Counted from the stretch's first letter, positions 32,174 to 41,395 are shown. The stretch: DNA of 64,000 bases from Lysobacteraceae bacterium (GCA_004143945.1 SEHB01000001.1:62001-126000), one strand, 5' to 3'. Numbers and translations: made by a program. Notes: generated by a model from the letters alone, not told the origin.

Positions 32174-32547
32174 TGCGCACGCCGCTGAAGAGGGCCTACG
32201 GACTCGGCTCCGCGCGATCGGGCCGCCACCATTTCGTCGTGCAACGCGTGACCGCGATCGCGCTCGTGCTGCTCGGTGCGTGGTTCGCGTGGACCGCGCT
32301 TCGCCTGCTGCAGCTCGACCACGCCGGTGCATACGCGCTGGTCGCACAGCCGTGCAATGCACTGCTGATGCTCGCGTTCGTGATCGCGACGTTCTGGCAT
32401 GCGCAGCTCGGCCTGCAGGTCGTGGTCGAGGACTACGTGCACGGGCACGCCATGCAGCTGGTGCTGCAGGTCGCGATCCGCTTCCTCTGTTTCCTCGGCG
32501 CCGCCGCCGGCGTGCTGGCCGTCATCCGCATCGCGCTGGGGCACTGA
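32173..32547 (+). CDS. sdhD: Succinate dehydrogenase hydrophobic membrane anchor subunit
   Basis: Second membrane anchor of complex II, 124 residues. LKRAYGLGSARSGRHHFVVQRVTAIAL is the family start. Three helices follow, with the haem-ligand-type segment FWHAQLGLQVVVEDYVHG carrying the conserved His and Asp-Tyr pair. The ATG at 32173 shares one base with the sdhC TGA. sdhA begins 3 bases after its stop. Confidence 0.95.
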   Translation: MRTPLKRAYGLGSARSGRHHFVVQRVTAIALVLLGAWFAWTALRLLQLDHAGAYALVAQPCNALLMLAFVIATFWHAQLGLQVVVEDYVHGHAMQLVLQVAIRFLCFLGAAAGVLAVIRIALGH

Positions 32548-32550
32548 TCG

Positions 32551-34338
32551 ATGGAAAGCTACAAGGTCCAGGAACACAAGTACGACATCATCGTGGTCGG
32601 CGCCGGCGGCGCGGGCCTGCGCGCGACGTTCGGCCTCGCGGCGACCGGCCTGCAGACCGCCTGCCTGACCAAGGTGTTCCCGACGCGTTCGCACACCGTC
32701 GCGGCGCAGGGCGGCATCTCGGCCGCGCTCGGCAACATGGGCGAGGACGACTGGCGCTTCCACTTCTACGACACGATCAAGGGTTCGGACTGGCTCGGTG
32801 ACCAGGACGCGATCGAGTACATGTGCAAGGAAGCGCCGGCCGCGGTGATCGAGCTCGAGCACTACGGCGTGCCGTTCTCGCGTACCGACGAGGGCAAGAT
32901 CTACCAGCGCCCGTTCGGCGGCATGACCACGCACTACGGCAAGGGCACCGCGCAGCGCACCTGCGCCGCGGCCGATCGCACCGGTCACGCGATGCTGCAC
33001 ACGCTGTACCAGCAGTCGCTCAAGCACGACGCGCGCTTCTTCGTCGAGTATTTCGCGCTCGACCTCGTGTTCGATTCCGAAGGCGTGTGCCGCGGCGTGC
33101 TCGCGCTCGACATGTCCGAGGGCACGCTGCACCTGTTCCGCGCGCACGGCGTGGTGCTCGCGACCGGCGGCTACGGGCGCGCCTACTTCAGCGCCACCTC
33201 GGCGCACACCTGCACCGGCGACGGCGGCGGCCTCGCGCTGCGCGCGGGCGTGCCCCTGCAGGACATGGAATTCGTGCAGTTCCATCCGACCGGCATCTAC
33301 GGCGCGGGCTGCCTGATCACCGAAGGCGTGCGCGGCGAGGGTGGCTACCTCACCAACTCGGCCGGCGAGCGATTCATGGAGCGCTACGCGCCGAATGCGA
33401 AGGACCTCGCCTCGCGCGACGTCGTGAGCCGCTCGATGACGATCGAGATCCGCGAGGGTCGTGGCGTCGGGACGCACCAGGACCATATCCACCTGAACCT
33501 CATGCACCTCGGCCCCGAGGTGATCCACGAGAAGCTGCCGGGCATCGCCGAGAGCGCGCGCATCTTCGCGGGCGTCGACGTGACGAAGCAGCCGATCCCG
33601 GTGCTGCCGACCGTGCACTACAACATGGGCGGCATCCCGACCAACTACCACGGCGAAGTCGTGCGCAAGGTCGGCGGCGACCCGGACGCGGTGGTGCCGG
33701 GCCTGTACGCGATCGGCGAGGCGGCCTGCGTGTCGGTGCACGGCGCCAACCGCCTCGGCTCCAATTCGCTGCTCGACCTCGTCGTGTTCGGTCGCGCGGT
33801 CGCGCAGCGTTGCGCCGCGACGATCCGGCCCGGGCAGCCGCACAAGGAGCTGCCTGCGTCGGCCTGCGACGCGGCGCTTTCGAACCTCGACCGCGTCCGC
33901 AACGCGAACGGTTCGACGCCGACCGCCGAGATCCGTCTCACGATGCAGAAGACGATGCAGGCCGACGCCGCGGTGTTCCGCACCGCGAAGACGCTGCAGG
34001 AAGGCTGCGCCAAGATGGACACGGTGTTCGCCTCGTTCCAGGACGTGCGCGTGACGGACCGCTCGCTGGTGTGGAATTCCGACCTCATCGAGACGCTGGA
34101 GCTCCAGAACCTGCTCTACAACGCTGTCGCGACGATCAATTCGGCCGAGCAGCGCCACGAAAGCCGCGGCGCGCATGCGCGCGAGGACTACCCCGAGCGC
34201 GACGACGACAACTGGATGAAGCACACGCTGGTCAGCGTCGATGCGAACGGCAAATGCGGGTTCGACTTCCGGCCGGTGCACATGAACACCCTGACCGGCG
34301 ACGTCGAGCCGGTTCCGCCGAAGAAGCGTGTGTATTGA
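32551..34338 (+). CDS. sdhA: Succinate dehydrogenase flavoprotein subunit
   Basis: Catalytic FAD subunit oxidising succinate to fumarate. The 595-residue product has the dinucleotide fold [10 protein letters not shown] at 16-25. His48 in [11 protein letters not shown] is the covalent FAD site. [29 protein letters not shown] and [15 protein letters not shown] are the substrate-site blocks. The C-terminus [22 protein letters not shown] is complete. An inverted repeat separates it from sdhB. Confidence 0.98.
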   Translation: MESYKVQEHKYDIIVVGAGGAGLRATFGLAATGLQTACLTKVFPTRSHTVAAQGGISAALGNMGEDDWRFHFYDTIKGSDWLGDQDAIEYMCKEAPAAVIELEHYGVPFSRTDEGKIYQRPFGGMTTHYGKGTAQRTCAAADRTGHAMLHTLYQQSLKHDARFFVEYFALDLVFDSEGVCRGVLALDMSEGTLHLFRAHGVVLATGGYGRAYFSATSAHTCTGDGGGLALRAGVPLQDMEFVQFHPTGIYGAGCLITEGVRGEGGYLTNSAGERFMERYAPNAKDLASRDVVSRSMTIEIREGRGVGTHQDHIHLNLMHLGPEVIHEKLPGIAESARIFAGVDVTKQPIPVLPTVHYNMGGIPTNYHGEVVRKVGGDPDAVVPGLYAIGEAACVSVHGANRLGSNSLLDLVVFGRAVAQRCAATIRPGQPHKELPASACDAALSNLDRVRNANGSTPTAEIRLTMQKTMQADAAVFRTAKTLQEGCAKMDTVFASFQDVRVTDRSLVWNSDLIETLELQNLLYNAVATINSAEQRHESRGAHAREDYPERDDDNWMKHTLVSVDANGKCGFDFRPVHMNTLTGDVEPVPPKKRVY

Positions 34339-34341
34339 GGC

Positions 34342-34432
34342 GTGATTCGTGATGGGTGATTGGTGATTCGCGGACGCCGTCGGCGATGTGAATCCAGCTT
34401 TCCCGAATCACGAATCACCAATGACGAATCAC
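34342..34432. repeat. 29-base inverted repeat between sdhA and sdhB
   Basis: Arms at 34342-34370 and 34404-34432 match at 26 of 29 positions and are themselves built from GTGATTCG-like units. Transcribed, they would form a long hairpin in the middle of the sdh mRNA. The element ends 9 bases before the sdhB start. Confidence 0.85.
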
Positions 34433-34441
34433 GGAGCCAAG

Positions 34442-35227
34442 ATGGCTGAATTCACGCTACCGCAGAACTCGAAGATCAAGGCCGGCAGGCATCATCCGGC
34501 GGCAGCGGGGACGAAGGAGATCCGCACGTTCCGCGTCTATCGCTGGAACCCGGACGACGGCCAGAACCCGCGCGTCGACACCTACGACGTCGACATGGCC
34601 AGTTGCGGGCCGATGGTCCTCGACGCCCTGATCAAGATCAAGAACGAGATCGATCCGACGTTGACGTTCCGACGTTCGTGCCGCGAGGGCATCTGCGGTT
34701 CGTGCGCGATGAACATCGACGGCACCAACACGCTGGCCTGCACCAAGGCCGTCGAGGATTGCGGTTCGGGCGACGTGAAGATCCATCCGCTGCCGCACAT
34801 GCCGGTGGTCAAGGACCTGGTGCCCGACCTCACGCATTTCTACGCGCAGCTCGCATCGGTCAAGCCGTGGCTGCGCACCGACACGCCGCCGCCGCCGGAT
34901 CGCGAGCGGCTGCAGTCCAAGGACGATCGCGCGAAACTCGATGGCCTCTACGAGTGCATCCTGTGCGCGTGCTGCACGACCTCGTGCCCGAGCTACTGGT
35001 GGAACAGCGAGCGCTATCTGGGTCCGGCTGTCCTGCTGCAGGCCTATCGCTGGATCGTGGATTCGCGCGACGAGGACACCGGCGCGCGCCTGGACGAACT
35101 CGAGGACCCGTTCAAGCTCTACCGTTGCCACACGATCATGAACTGCGCGCGCACCTGCCCGAAGGGACTGAACCCGGCCAAGGCGATCGCGGAGATCAAG
35201 AAGCTCATCGTCGAACGCGCGGGCTGA
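34442..35227 (+). CDS. sdhB: Succinate dehydrogenase iron-sulfur subunit
   Basis: Electron-transfer subunit with three Fe-S clusters, 261 residues. The 2Fe-2S site is in [25 protein letters not shown]. The 4Fe-4S and 3Fe-4S sites are [18 protein letters not shown] and [17 protein letters not shown] chose the ATG at 34442 ([12 protein letters not shown]); upstream in-frame ATGs lie inside the repeat element and are unlikely. It is followed by a MAPEG gene after 4 bases. Confidence 0.97.
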   Translation: MAEFTLPQNSKIKAGRHHPAAAGTKEIRTFRVYRWNPDDGQNPRVDTYDVDMASCGPMVLDALIKIKNEIDPTLTFRRSCREGICGSCAMNIDGTNTLACTKAVEDCGSGDVKIHPLPHMPVVKDLVPDLTHFYAQLASVKPWLRTDTPPPPDRERLQSKDDRAKLDGLYECILCACCTTSCPSYWWNSERYLGPAVLLQAYRWIVDSRDEDTGARLDELEDPFKLYRCHTIMNCARTCPKGLNPAKAIAEIKKLIVERAG

Positions 35228-35231
35228 ACCG

Positions 35232-35657
35232 ATGGATCCGCTCGCGCGCGCGCTTGCGGCACCCGCCTTCGCGATGGCGCTGCTGACCTTCGTCGTCCAG
35301 CTGCGCATGTACGTGCTTCGCATCGCCGAAATGCGAAGGCTGCGCATCCACCCGCAGTCGGTGGCGACCTCGGTGCAGGCCGCGCAGCGCTTCGTCGACA
35401 CGCGCGCGGCGGACAACTTCCGCAACCTGTTCGAGCTGCCGGTCCTGTTCTACCTCGCGCTCGGCGTCGCGTTCGCGATCCGCGCCGAGGACGGCGCACT
35501 GCTCGCGCTGGCGTGGCTGTTCGTCGCGCTGCGCGCGATCCACAGCGCGATCCATTGCAGCTACAACAAGGTCACGCACCGCTTCACCGCCTATCTCGCG
35601 GGTTCCGTCGCGCTGATGCTGTTGTGGGCGCGCCTGGCCTGGCTCGCGCTCGCATGA
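35232..35657 (+). CDS. MAPEG-family membrane protein
   Basis: A 141-residue protein with four hydrophobic segments and the MAPEG signature (VQAAQRFVDTRAADNFRNLFELPVLFYLALGVAFAI, then RAIHSAIHCSYNKVTHRF). MAPEG proteins include glutathione transferases and eicosanoid enzymes; bacterial members are mostly uncharacterised. Its TGA is overlapped by the sdhE start, so it is embedded in the sdh operon. This position between sdhB and sdhE is unusual compared with E. coli. Confidence 0.88.
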   Translation: MDPLARALAAPAFAMALLTFVVQLRMYVLRIAEMRRLRIHPQSVATSVQAAQRFVDTRAADNFRNLFELPVLFYLALGVAFAIRAEDGALLALAWLFVALRAIHSAIHCSYNKVTHRFTAYLAGSVALMLLWARLAWLALA

Positions 35658-35896
35658 GCGAGCTGTCGCGCCTGCGCTGGCGCGCGCGGCGCGGCACGCG
35701 CGAACTCGATCGTCTGCTCGGCTGGTGGCTCGACGATCGCCATGCAGGCGCCGATGCGATCGCACGCGCCGACTTCGCGGACCTGCTCGAGCAGTCCGAT
35801 CCCGATCTCTGGGACTGGCTGACCGGCCAGTCGGTCCCCCCGGAGCCGCGCTTCGCGGCACTCGTCGATGAAATCCGCGCCCACCATCGCGATTGA
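35654..35896 (+). CDS. sdhE: FAD assembly factor SdhE
   Basis: An 80-residue helical protein that promotes covalent flavinylation of SdhA. The family motif normally written RRGMxELD appears here as RRGTRELDRLLGWWLD. SDPDLWDWLTGQSVP is the second conserved block. The ATG overlaps the preceding stop (ATGA), and the next gene starts 29 bases inside it. Together with the DUF1674 gene, both kinds of SdhA maturation factor flank the sdh genes. Confidence 0.92.
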   Translation: MSELSRLRWRARRGTRELDRLLGWWLDDRHAGADAIARADFADLLEQSDPDLWDWLTGQSVPPEPRFAALVDEIRAHHRD

Positions 35897-36305
35897 CTAC
35901 CGTCCGTCGCGCCTGATCGCGTTCGCGGGCGGGGCGATCGTGCTGCTTTCCGCGATCGCGCCGCTGCTGACCGGGTGGCCGACCGCGCCGAAGCTCGCCG
36001 TGTCGCTGCTCGCGCTCGCGGCGGGCATGGTGTCCGTGCTGCGCTTCGTGCGGCCGCCGCTGCGTCGCATCGCGTACGGCGAAGCGGGCTGGCAGCTGCG
36101 TGGTCGCGAGCGCACGCACGACGCGGTGCTGGTGGCGCATACGCGCATCGGTGCGTTCACGACGCTGACGTGGAAACTCGCGACCGGGCGCCGCTGGCAC
36201 GCGCTGCTTGCGCCCGACAATGCGGACGCCGACACGCGACGGCGCATGACCCTGCTGCTCGCTCGAGGCCAGGACGGCGCCGATCGCATCGGAACTTCGC
36301 GCTGA
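35868..36305 (+). CDS. YgfX (CptA)-like membrane protein
   Basis: A 145-residue protein with two adjacent membrane helices (about 17-35 and 40-60: LIAFAGGAIVLLSAIAPLL, KLAVSLLALAAGMVSVLRF) and a soluble C-terminal domain with W-containing strands (GEAGWQLRGRERTHDAVLV). This is the YgfX/CptA layout; ygfX is paired with sdhE in enterobacteria. Proposed roles as a toxin or in envelope or flavin matters remain unsettled. It overlaps sdhE by 29 bases and faces maf. Confidence 0.78.
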   Translation: MKSAPTIAIDYRPSRLIAFAGGAIVLLSAIAPLLTGWPTAPKLAVSLLALAAGMVSVLRFVRPPLRRIAYGEAGWQLRGRERTHDAVLVAHTRIGAFTTLTWKLATGRRWHALLAPDNADADTRRRMTLLLARGQDGADRIGTSR

Positions 36306-36320
36306 CGCCGCCGGGCATGG

Positions 36321-36917
36321 TCAGGGCAACGCGTGGCCGGCCGCGCGCAGCATCTGAGCGAGCGCGATCAGCGGGAGGCCCACCAGCGCGGTCGGGTCGA
36401 TGCTCTCGATGCGCTCGAACAGGCAGATGCCGAGTCCCTCGACCTTGAACGAGCCGGCGCAGTCGAGCGGGCGCTCGGCCTCGACGTAGCGCGCGATCTC
36501 GTCCGCATCGAGCACGCGGAACACGACCCGCGTGAGGTCCGCGGCGGTCTGCGCCTGCGGTTCGGTCGAGCCCGTGTCGACGACGCAGACCGCGGTGTGG
36601 AACAGCAGTTCGCGCCCGGAACACGCGGCAAGCTGCGCACGCGCGGCTTCCGCCGTGCCGGGCTTGCCGATCGCGTGGCCATCGAGCTCGGCCACCTGGT
36701 CGCTGCCAACGACGAGGCTGCCCGGATGGCGCAGCGCGACGTCGTGCGCCTTTTCGCGCGCGAGCCGCTGCGCGAGCAGCGCCGGCGACTCGCCTGGGCG
36801 CGCGTGCTCGGTGACGCGCGGTGCGTCGACGCTGAAGGAAGAAGTCAATCGCGCGAGCAGTTCGCGCCGGTAGGGCGAGGTCGAGGCGAGCACGAGGCGC
36901 GGCGCCTCGACGCTCAC
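36321..36917 (-). CDS. Maf-like nucleotide pyrophosphatase, YceF type
   Basis: Hydrolyses modified nucleoside triphosphates; the YceF branch prefers m7GTP. The 198-residue product has the phosphate-binding LVLASTSPYRRELL at 8-21 and VVGSDQVAELDGHAIGKPG with catalytic Asp73. The Gln after the Asp separates YceF from YhdE (dTTP) types. Its ATG overlaps the stop of the upstream gene (ATGA). Confidence 0.93.
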   Translation of the reverse strand: MSVEAPRLVLASTSPYRRELLARLTSSFSVDAPRVTEHARPGESPALLAQRLAREKAHDVALRHPGSLVVGSDQVAELDGHAIGKPGTAEAARAQLAACSGRELLFHTAVCVVDTGSTEPQAQTAADLTRVVFRVLDADEIARYVEAERPLDCAGSFKVEGLGICLFERIESIDPTALVGLPLIALAQMLRAAGHALP

Positions 36918-37354
36918 GACGCGGGTTCCACCGGCGCCGACAGCGAGGCGCGTGCATCGGCGAGGTCCGCGCGCACGTCGGCGAGGCGGTCGAGCTGGGT
37001 CGAGAGCGATGCGCGCGTCGACGCCAGCGCATCGCGCGCGCGCGCGAGTTCGGCGTCGCTCGCGCCGGCCGCGTGGTCCTTGATCCAGAGCCGATGCGCG
37101 AGCAGGTCGCGCAGGGCTTCCTGCACCTGCGGTTCGGCGGCCAGCGTCGCGCGCGCCGACAGGCGCAGGCTCGCGGCCAGCGCGGGCACCTCACGCAGGC
37201 GTGCGCGGCATTCGAGCAGCTCGCGCTCGAGCGCGTCGGCGAGGTCGAGGATCTCGCCGAGCAGGTCGCGCCGGCGGCGCAGGCGGCGCTCGCGCCACAG
37301 GAAGGCACACAGCAGCAGCGTCGCCGTGGCGGCGCATGCAAGCAGGATCACCAC
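36914..37354 (-). CDS. Single-helix membrane protein with coiled coil
   Basis: A 146-residue product from a GTG at 37354: one N-terminal transmembrane helix (VVILLACAATATLLLCAFLW), an Arg-rich stop-transfer segment (RERRLRRRRD), then about 110 residues of heptad-like helix (ILDLADALERELLECRARLREV, TRASLSTQLDRLADVRADLADARAS). An ATG at 37450 would add 32 residues of low-complexity sequence and reach into the yceD promoter region, so I prefer the GTG. No family is recognised. It is coupled to maf and divergent from yceD. Confidence 0.65.
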   Translation of the reverse strand: MVILLACAATATLLLCAFLWRERRLRRRRDLLGEILDLADALERELLECRARLREVPALAASLRLSARATLAAEPQVQEALRDLLAHRLWIKDHAAGASDAELARARDALASTRASLSTQLDRLADVRADLADARASLSAPVEPAS

Positions 37355-37451
37355 GTCTTGCCCTGTCCAGCTGGCCAGTCCGGAGTGTATCCGGCGCGGC
37401 AGCCCGCGTGCGCGCGGGTGCGCCGCGGTTGACAGCGCGAGGTGCGCCACC

Positions 37452-37457
37452 TACCAT
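37452..37457 (+). promoter_or_regulatory. -10-like box of yceD, possible leaderless start
   Basis: TACCAT ends 9 bases before the yceD ATG at 37467, with no ribosome-binding site between. Confidence 0.35.
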
Positions 37458-37466
37458 CGCGCGCCC

Positions 37467-37973
37467 ATGTCCGCAGCCCTGCCAGATCGCGTGGATGTCT
37501 CGCGCCAGGTGCAGGCGCGCCGTACGTACGAAGGCAATTTGCCTCTGGCCGGCCTGCATCGCCTGCGCGGAAGCCTCGCTTCCGACGAGGGTGATCTGCA
37601 CTACGTGGCGGAATTCGGCCGGGATGAACTCGGCGTCGCATTCCTCGCGCTGAAGGTGGATGCGGGCCTGTCGATGGTTTGCCAGCGCACGCTGGAGACG
37701 TTCGTGTTCCCGGTCTCGATCGACCAGCGCCTCGGCCTGATCGACGACGAGGACGGGGAGGCCGCGCTGCCGCCGGGTTACGAGCCGCTGCTCGTGGTCG
37801 ACGGCGCGCTTTCGATTGCCGATGTGGTCGAGGACGAATTGATCCTCGCGTTGCCGGTGGTGCCGCTCAAGCCCGGCGCTCCACTGGAGTGGAAGGACCA
37901 GGCGGACGAGGTCGAGTCCGCATCACGGCGCCCCAATCCGTTCTCGGTGCTGGGATCGCTGAAGAAGAATTGA
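37467..37973 (+). CDS. yceD: YceD (DUF177) protein
   Basis: A 168-residue acidic protein of the DUF177/YceD family, implicated in 23S rRNA accumulation and always placed before rpmF. Conserved segments: [36 protein letters not shown], and [17 protein letters not shown]. The C-terminus ends [12 protein letters not shown], as in homologues. rpmF follows after 13 bases. Confidence 0.93.
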   Translation: MSAALPDRVDVSRQVQARRTYEGNLPLAGLHRLRGSLASDEGDLHYVAEFGRDELGVAFLALKVDAGLSMVCQRTLETFVFPVSIDQRLGLIDDEDGEAALPPGYEPLLVVDGALSIADVVEDELILALPVVPLKPGAPLEWKDQADEVESASRRPNPFSVLGSLKKN

Positions 37974-37986
37974 ACCGGAGAGTGTC

Positions 37987-38181
37987 ATGGCTGTTGCCAA
38001 GAGTCGCAAAACCCCGTCCACCCGCGGCATGCGTCGTTCGCACGATGCGCTGACCGCCAAGCAGCTGTCGACCGACCCGACCTCGGGCGAGGTGCACGTG
38101 CGCCACCACGTCACCAAGGACGGCTACTACCGCGGCAAGAAGGTCATCGACGCCAAGACGCGCGTCCGCGACGAAGACTGA
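37987..38181 (+). CDS. rpmF: 50S ribosomal protein L32
   Basis: A 64-residue ribosomal protein. [21 protein letters not shown] is the typical N-terminus (usually VPKRKTSKSRRDMRRSH). [15 protein letters not shown] closes the fold. This is a zinc-free form, with no Cys. It starts the route to the fab genes, but the plsX gene that follows rpmF in E. coli is missing. Confidence 0.95.
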   Translation: MAVAKSRKTPSTRGMRRSHDALTAKQLSTDPTSGEVHVRHHVTKDGYYRGKKVIDAKTRVRDED

Positions 38182-38363
38182 TCTCCCCGGCACGCCGCTT
38201 CGCGGCGCGCCCGGCCTTGATCCGCGGGCAGGATGCGCGCGGCGCCGACGTCGGGCGATCCCAGGATGCTGAGCCCGGCGACATCGATCGCCGCAATGCG
38301 GGACCCGTCGCGCGGCGCGAAGTCGCCGCGGCAGGCCGTCGCAGCGCCCACCGGGGAACGGTC

Positions 38364-39332
38364 CTGATCTACTCACGCATCGCTGGAACCGGCAGCTACC
38401 TGCCCGAAAAGGTCGTCACCAACGCCGACCTCGAGAAGCTCGTCGACACCACCGACGAGTGGATCGCGTCGCGCACGGGCATCCGCGAACGCCGCTTCGC
38501 GGCCGACGGCGAGACCACCGGCGACCTCGCGTTCTACGCCGCCACGCATGCGCTCGACGCAGCCGGCATCAAGGGCGCCGACCTCGACCTGATCGTGCTC
38601 GGCACCACCACGCCGGACATCATCTTCCCGTCGACCGCCTGCCTGCTGCAGCACCGCCTCGGCGCGAACGGCTGCGCCGCTTTCGACGTGAATGCCGCGT
38701 GCTCGGGCTTCATGTACGCGCTCGGCATCGCGGACAAGTTCATCCGTGGCGGCCAGGCCAAGCGTGCGCTCGTGGTCGGCGCCGAAACGCTGACGCGCAT
38801 GCTCGATTTCGGCGATCGCGCGACCTGCGTGCTGTTCGGCGACGGTGCCGGCGCGGTCGTGCTCGAGGCTTCGTCCGAGCCCGGCATCTACACCACGCGC
38901 CTGCATGCCGACGGCGGCTACAAACACCTGCTGTACAACCCGGTCGGCGTGTCCGCGGGTTTCCGCGACGAGCCCAACCACGGCGTGCGCGTGATGATGA
39001 CCGGCAACGAGGTGTTCAAGGTCGCGGTCAAGACGCTCGACCGCATCGTCGGCGAAACGCTCGAGGACGCCGGCATGCGCGAATCCGACGTCGACTGGCT
39101 GATTCCGCACCAGGCCAACCTGCGCATCATCGAGGCGACCGCGAAGCGACTGAAGCTGTCGATGGACCGCGTGATCGTCACGGTCGATCGCCACGGCAAC
39201 ACCTCCTCGGGCTCGGTGCCGCTCGCGCTCGACGAAGCCGTGCGCTCGGGCAAGGTGCAGCGCGGCCAGACCGTGCTGCTCGAGGCCTTCGGCGGCGGGT
39301 TCACATGGGCATCCGCGCTGCTCAAGTATTGA
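38364..39332 (+). CDS. fabH: 3-oxoacyl-ACP synthase III (KAS III)
   Basis: Starts fatty-acid synthesis by joining acetyl-CoA to malonyl-ACP. About 322 residues. The catalytic Cys is in [14 protein letters not shown], with the His and Asn in IPHQANLRI and [10 protein letters not shown]. Homologues begin a few residues before [16 protein letters not shown], yet no ATG, GTG or TTG exists in frame near there. Candidates are CTG at 38364 or ATC at 38367, both suitably spaced from GGGGAA (38353-38358). The nearest ordinary start is a TTG at 38217, which would add about 49 unconserved residues. Confidence 0.93.
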   Translation: MIYSRIAGTGSYLPEKVVTNADLEKLVDTTDEWIASRTGIRERRFAADGETTGDLAFYAATHALDAAGIKGADLDLIVLGTTTPDIIFPSTACLLQHRLGANGCAAFDVNAACSGFMYALGIADKFIRGGQAKRALVVGAETLTRMLDFGDRATCVLFGDGAGAVVLEASSEPGIYTTRLHADGGYKHLLYNPVGVSAGFRDEPNHGVRVMMTGNEVFKVAVKTLDRIVGETLEDAGMRESDVDWLIPHQANLRIIEATAKRLKLSMDRVIVTVDRHGNTSSGSVPLALDEAVRSGKVQRGQTVLLEAFGGGFTWASALLKY

Positions 39333-39338
39333 AGAGCC

Positions 39339-39360
39339 GGGAATGGGGCATGGGGAATGG
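39339..39360. repeat. Dispersed repeat, GGGAATGG family, single copy
   Basis: Two GGGAATGG-type units around GGGCAT lie 7 bases after fabH. They match the units flanking the argF-argG junction. Confidence 0.7.
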
Positions 39361-39445
39361 ATCGAGCCGTACGCACGTTCCTCCTGTTTCGCCGGCCCTT
39401 GTTCGATGCACGACGTGAGCGACCATCATCGGAGCGCCTGACCGT

Positions 39446-40405
39446 ATGACGAATCCCGAAACGAGCATGCCGGAACTCGGCTTCGTCTTCCCCGGCCAGG
39501 GCTCGCAATCGATCGGCATGCTGGCCGAACTGTCCGAGTTCCACGCGGGGGTGCGCGCGACGTTCGAAGAAGCCTCGGACGGCGCCGGCGTCGACCTCTG
39601 GGCGTTGTCGCAGGGCGGTCCCGAGCCGATGCTCAACCGCACCGAGTACACGCAGCCCGCATTGCTCGCGGCCGGCGTCGCCGTGTGGCGGCTCTGGATC
39701 GGGCAGGGCGGCGCGCAGCCCGCGCTGCTCGCGGGCCACAGCCTCGGCGAGTACACCGCGCTGGTCGCCGCGGGCGTGATCGGACTGCACGACGCCGCGC
39801 ACCTCGTGCGCATCCGCGGGCAGGCGATGCAGGATGCCGCGCCCGAAGGCGCCGGCGCGATGGCGGCCGTGATCGGCGCCGACGATGCGCTGATCGAAGA
39901 GGCCTGTCGCGAGGTGTCGGGCGACCAGGTCGTGGTGCCCGCCAACTACAACTCGCCGGGCCAGGTCGTGATCGGCGGACACGCGCGTGCGGTCGACGAC
40001 GTGCTCGCGCTGCTGGCCGAACGCGGCGTGCGCAAGGCGGTCAAGCTCAGCGTCAGCGTCCCCTCGCATACCCCGTTGATGCGCGAAGCGGCCAATCGCC
40101 TCGCCGAGGCGATCACGGCCTATGCCTGGAACGCGCCGCGAATCCCGATCGTGCAGAACGTCGACGCACGCGTGCACGACGACCTCGCTTCCATCCGCGA
40201 AGCACTCGTGCGGCAGCTCTACCTGCCGGTGCGCTGGACCGGCTGCGTGCAGGCGCTCGCCGGCGCCGGCATCACGCGCGTCGCCGAGTGCGGTCCGGGC
40301 AAGGTGCTGACGGGACTGGCCAGGCGCATCGACAAGACGATCGACGGCCGCGCGCTCGGCACCCCGGGCGAATTCGAATCCGCGCTCGCCGACTGGCGCG
40401 CGTGA
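39446..40405 (+). CDS. fabD: Malonyl-CoA:ACP transacylase
   Basis: Loads malonyl groups onto acyl carrier protein. 319 residues. LGFVFPGQGSQSIGM is the N-terminal motif. The nucleophile Ser99 lies in LLAGHSLGEYTALVAAG, and the His in SVPSHTPLM. The start MTNPETSMPELGFVF is about 8 residues longer than usual; ATG 39467 is an alternative. fabG follows after 73 bases. Confidence 0.96.
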   Translation: MTNPETSMPELGFVFPGQGSQSIGMLAELSEFHAGVRATFEEASDGAGVDLWALSQGGPEPMLNRTEYTQPALLAAGVAVWRLWIGQGGAQPALLAGHSLGEYTALVAAGVIGLHDAAHLVRIRGQAMQDAAPEGAGAMAAVIGADDALIEEACREVSGDQVVVPANYNSPGQVVIGGHARAVDDVLALLAERGVRKAVKLSVSVPSHTPLMREAANRLAEAITAYAWNAPRIPIVQNVDARVHDDLASIREALVRQLYLPVRWTGCVQALAGAGITRVAECGPGKVLTGLARRIDKTIDGRALGTPGEFESALADWRA

Positions 40406-40443
40406 TCGCGACGCGCGAGCTACGCGGCGCCGCGCGTTTCTTG

Positions 40444-40449
40444 TAAGGT
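40444..40449 (+). promoter_or_regulatory. Possible -10 box for fabG
   Basis: TAAGGT within TGTAAGGTT lies 29 bases before the fabG ATG. The identical 9-mer precedes the subtilase gene at 16869. No clear -35. Confidence 0.3.
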
Positions 40450-40478
40450 TCGCCGCTTCGCAGCGCAGGACGGACACC

Positions 40479-41222
40479 ATGGGCAAGTTGCTGGAAGGCG
40501 AGATCGCACTGGTCACCGGCGCGAGCCGCGGCATCGGCGCCGCGATCGCGGACGAACTCGCAGCGCTCGGCGCGACGGTCGTCGGCACCGCGACCACCGA
40601 CACGGGCGCCCAGGCCATCGGCGACCGGCTGGCGCCGCACGCAGGCGCCGGACGCCGGCTCGACGTCACCGATGGCGCCGCGGTCGAGGCGCTCGTGGAT
40701 GCGATCGCGAAGGAGCAGGGGCCGGTCTCGATCCTCGTCAACAACGCGGGCATCACGCGCGACCAGCTGCTGATGCGCATGAAGGAAGAGGACTGGCAGG
40801 CGATCCTCGACACCAACCTGAGCTCGGTCTACCGCTGCTCGAAGGCGGTCATGCGCGGCATGATGAAGGCGCGCAAGGGCCGCATCATCTCGATTGCGTC
40901 GGTGATCGGCCTGACCGGCAACCCGGGCCAGGCGAACTACGCCGCGGCCAAGGCCGGCATCATCGCGTTCTCCAAATCGCTCGCTCGGGAGGTCGGGTCG
41001 CGCGGCATCACCGTCAATGTCGTCGCACCCGGATTCATCGACACCGACATGACGCGCGCGTTGCCTGAACAGCAACGCGATGCGCTGCTCGGGCAGATCG
41101 CGCTCGGCCGGCTCGGTGCCGCGAGCGACATCGCGCACGCGGTGGCGTTCCTCGCGTCCCCCGCCGCGGGCTACATCAGTGGCGAGACGCTGCACGTGAA
41201 CGGCGGCATGTACATGCCGTAG
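40479..41222 (+). CDS. fabG: 3-oxoacyl-ACP reductase
   Basis: NADPH-dependent reduction of 3-oxoacyl-ACP in fatty-acid elongation. 247 residues. The cofactor loop is [14 protein letters not shown] at 11-24. The Asn-Ser-Tyr-Lys catalytic set appears in [28 protein letters not shown] and [14 protein letters not shown]. The C-terminus [13 protein letters not shown] is complete. A gap of 173 bases with its own promoter candidate precedes acpP. Confidence 0.97.
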   Translation: MGKLLEGEIALVTGASRGIGAAIADELAALGATVVGTATTDTGAQAIGDRLAPHAGAGRRLDVTDGAAVEALVDAIAKEQGPVSILVNNAGITRDQLLMRMKEEDWQAILDTNLSSVYRCSKAVMRGMMKARKGRIISIASVIGLTGNPGQANYAAAKAGIIAFSKSLAREVGSRGITVNVVAPGFIDTDMTRALPEQQRDALLGQIALGRLGAASDIAHAVAFLASPAAGYISGETLHVNGGMYMP

Positions 41223-41306
41223 CCTTGCGATTCAGCGCCTTGCGTGCCGCCGCGGCCGCCCGCCGCGCGCGTCCCGGCGATGCTGGCGAGGGGGCGGGCC
41301 TTCCAC

Positions 41307-41312
41307 TACAAT
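41307..41312 (+). promoter_or_regulatory. Possible -10 box for acpP
   Basis: TACAAT lies 83 bases before the acpP ATG in the 173-base fabG-acpP spacer. The -35 region (TGGCGA) matches the consensus poorly. Together with the terminator after acpP, it suggests acpP is also made as a separate short transcript. Confidence 0.4.
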
Positions 41313-41395
41313 GCCGCGGTTTGCAGGGGCGCGGTGCCGTGCGGCACCCCCGTCGCGACCGCACCGCACGAATTCCGATCGGAGGTTTACCAGCA

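Noticed and set aside
37355-37450. Upstream ATG (37450) for the coiled-coil membrane protein
   Set aside because: The added 32 residues are low-complexity and would overlap the -10-like box region of the divergent yceD gene.
38127-38351. Minus-strand frame in the rpmF-fabH gap, examined as a plsX or regulator remnant
   Set aside because: No PlsX motif (such as DxMGGDxxP) on either strand; treated as non-coding.
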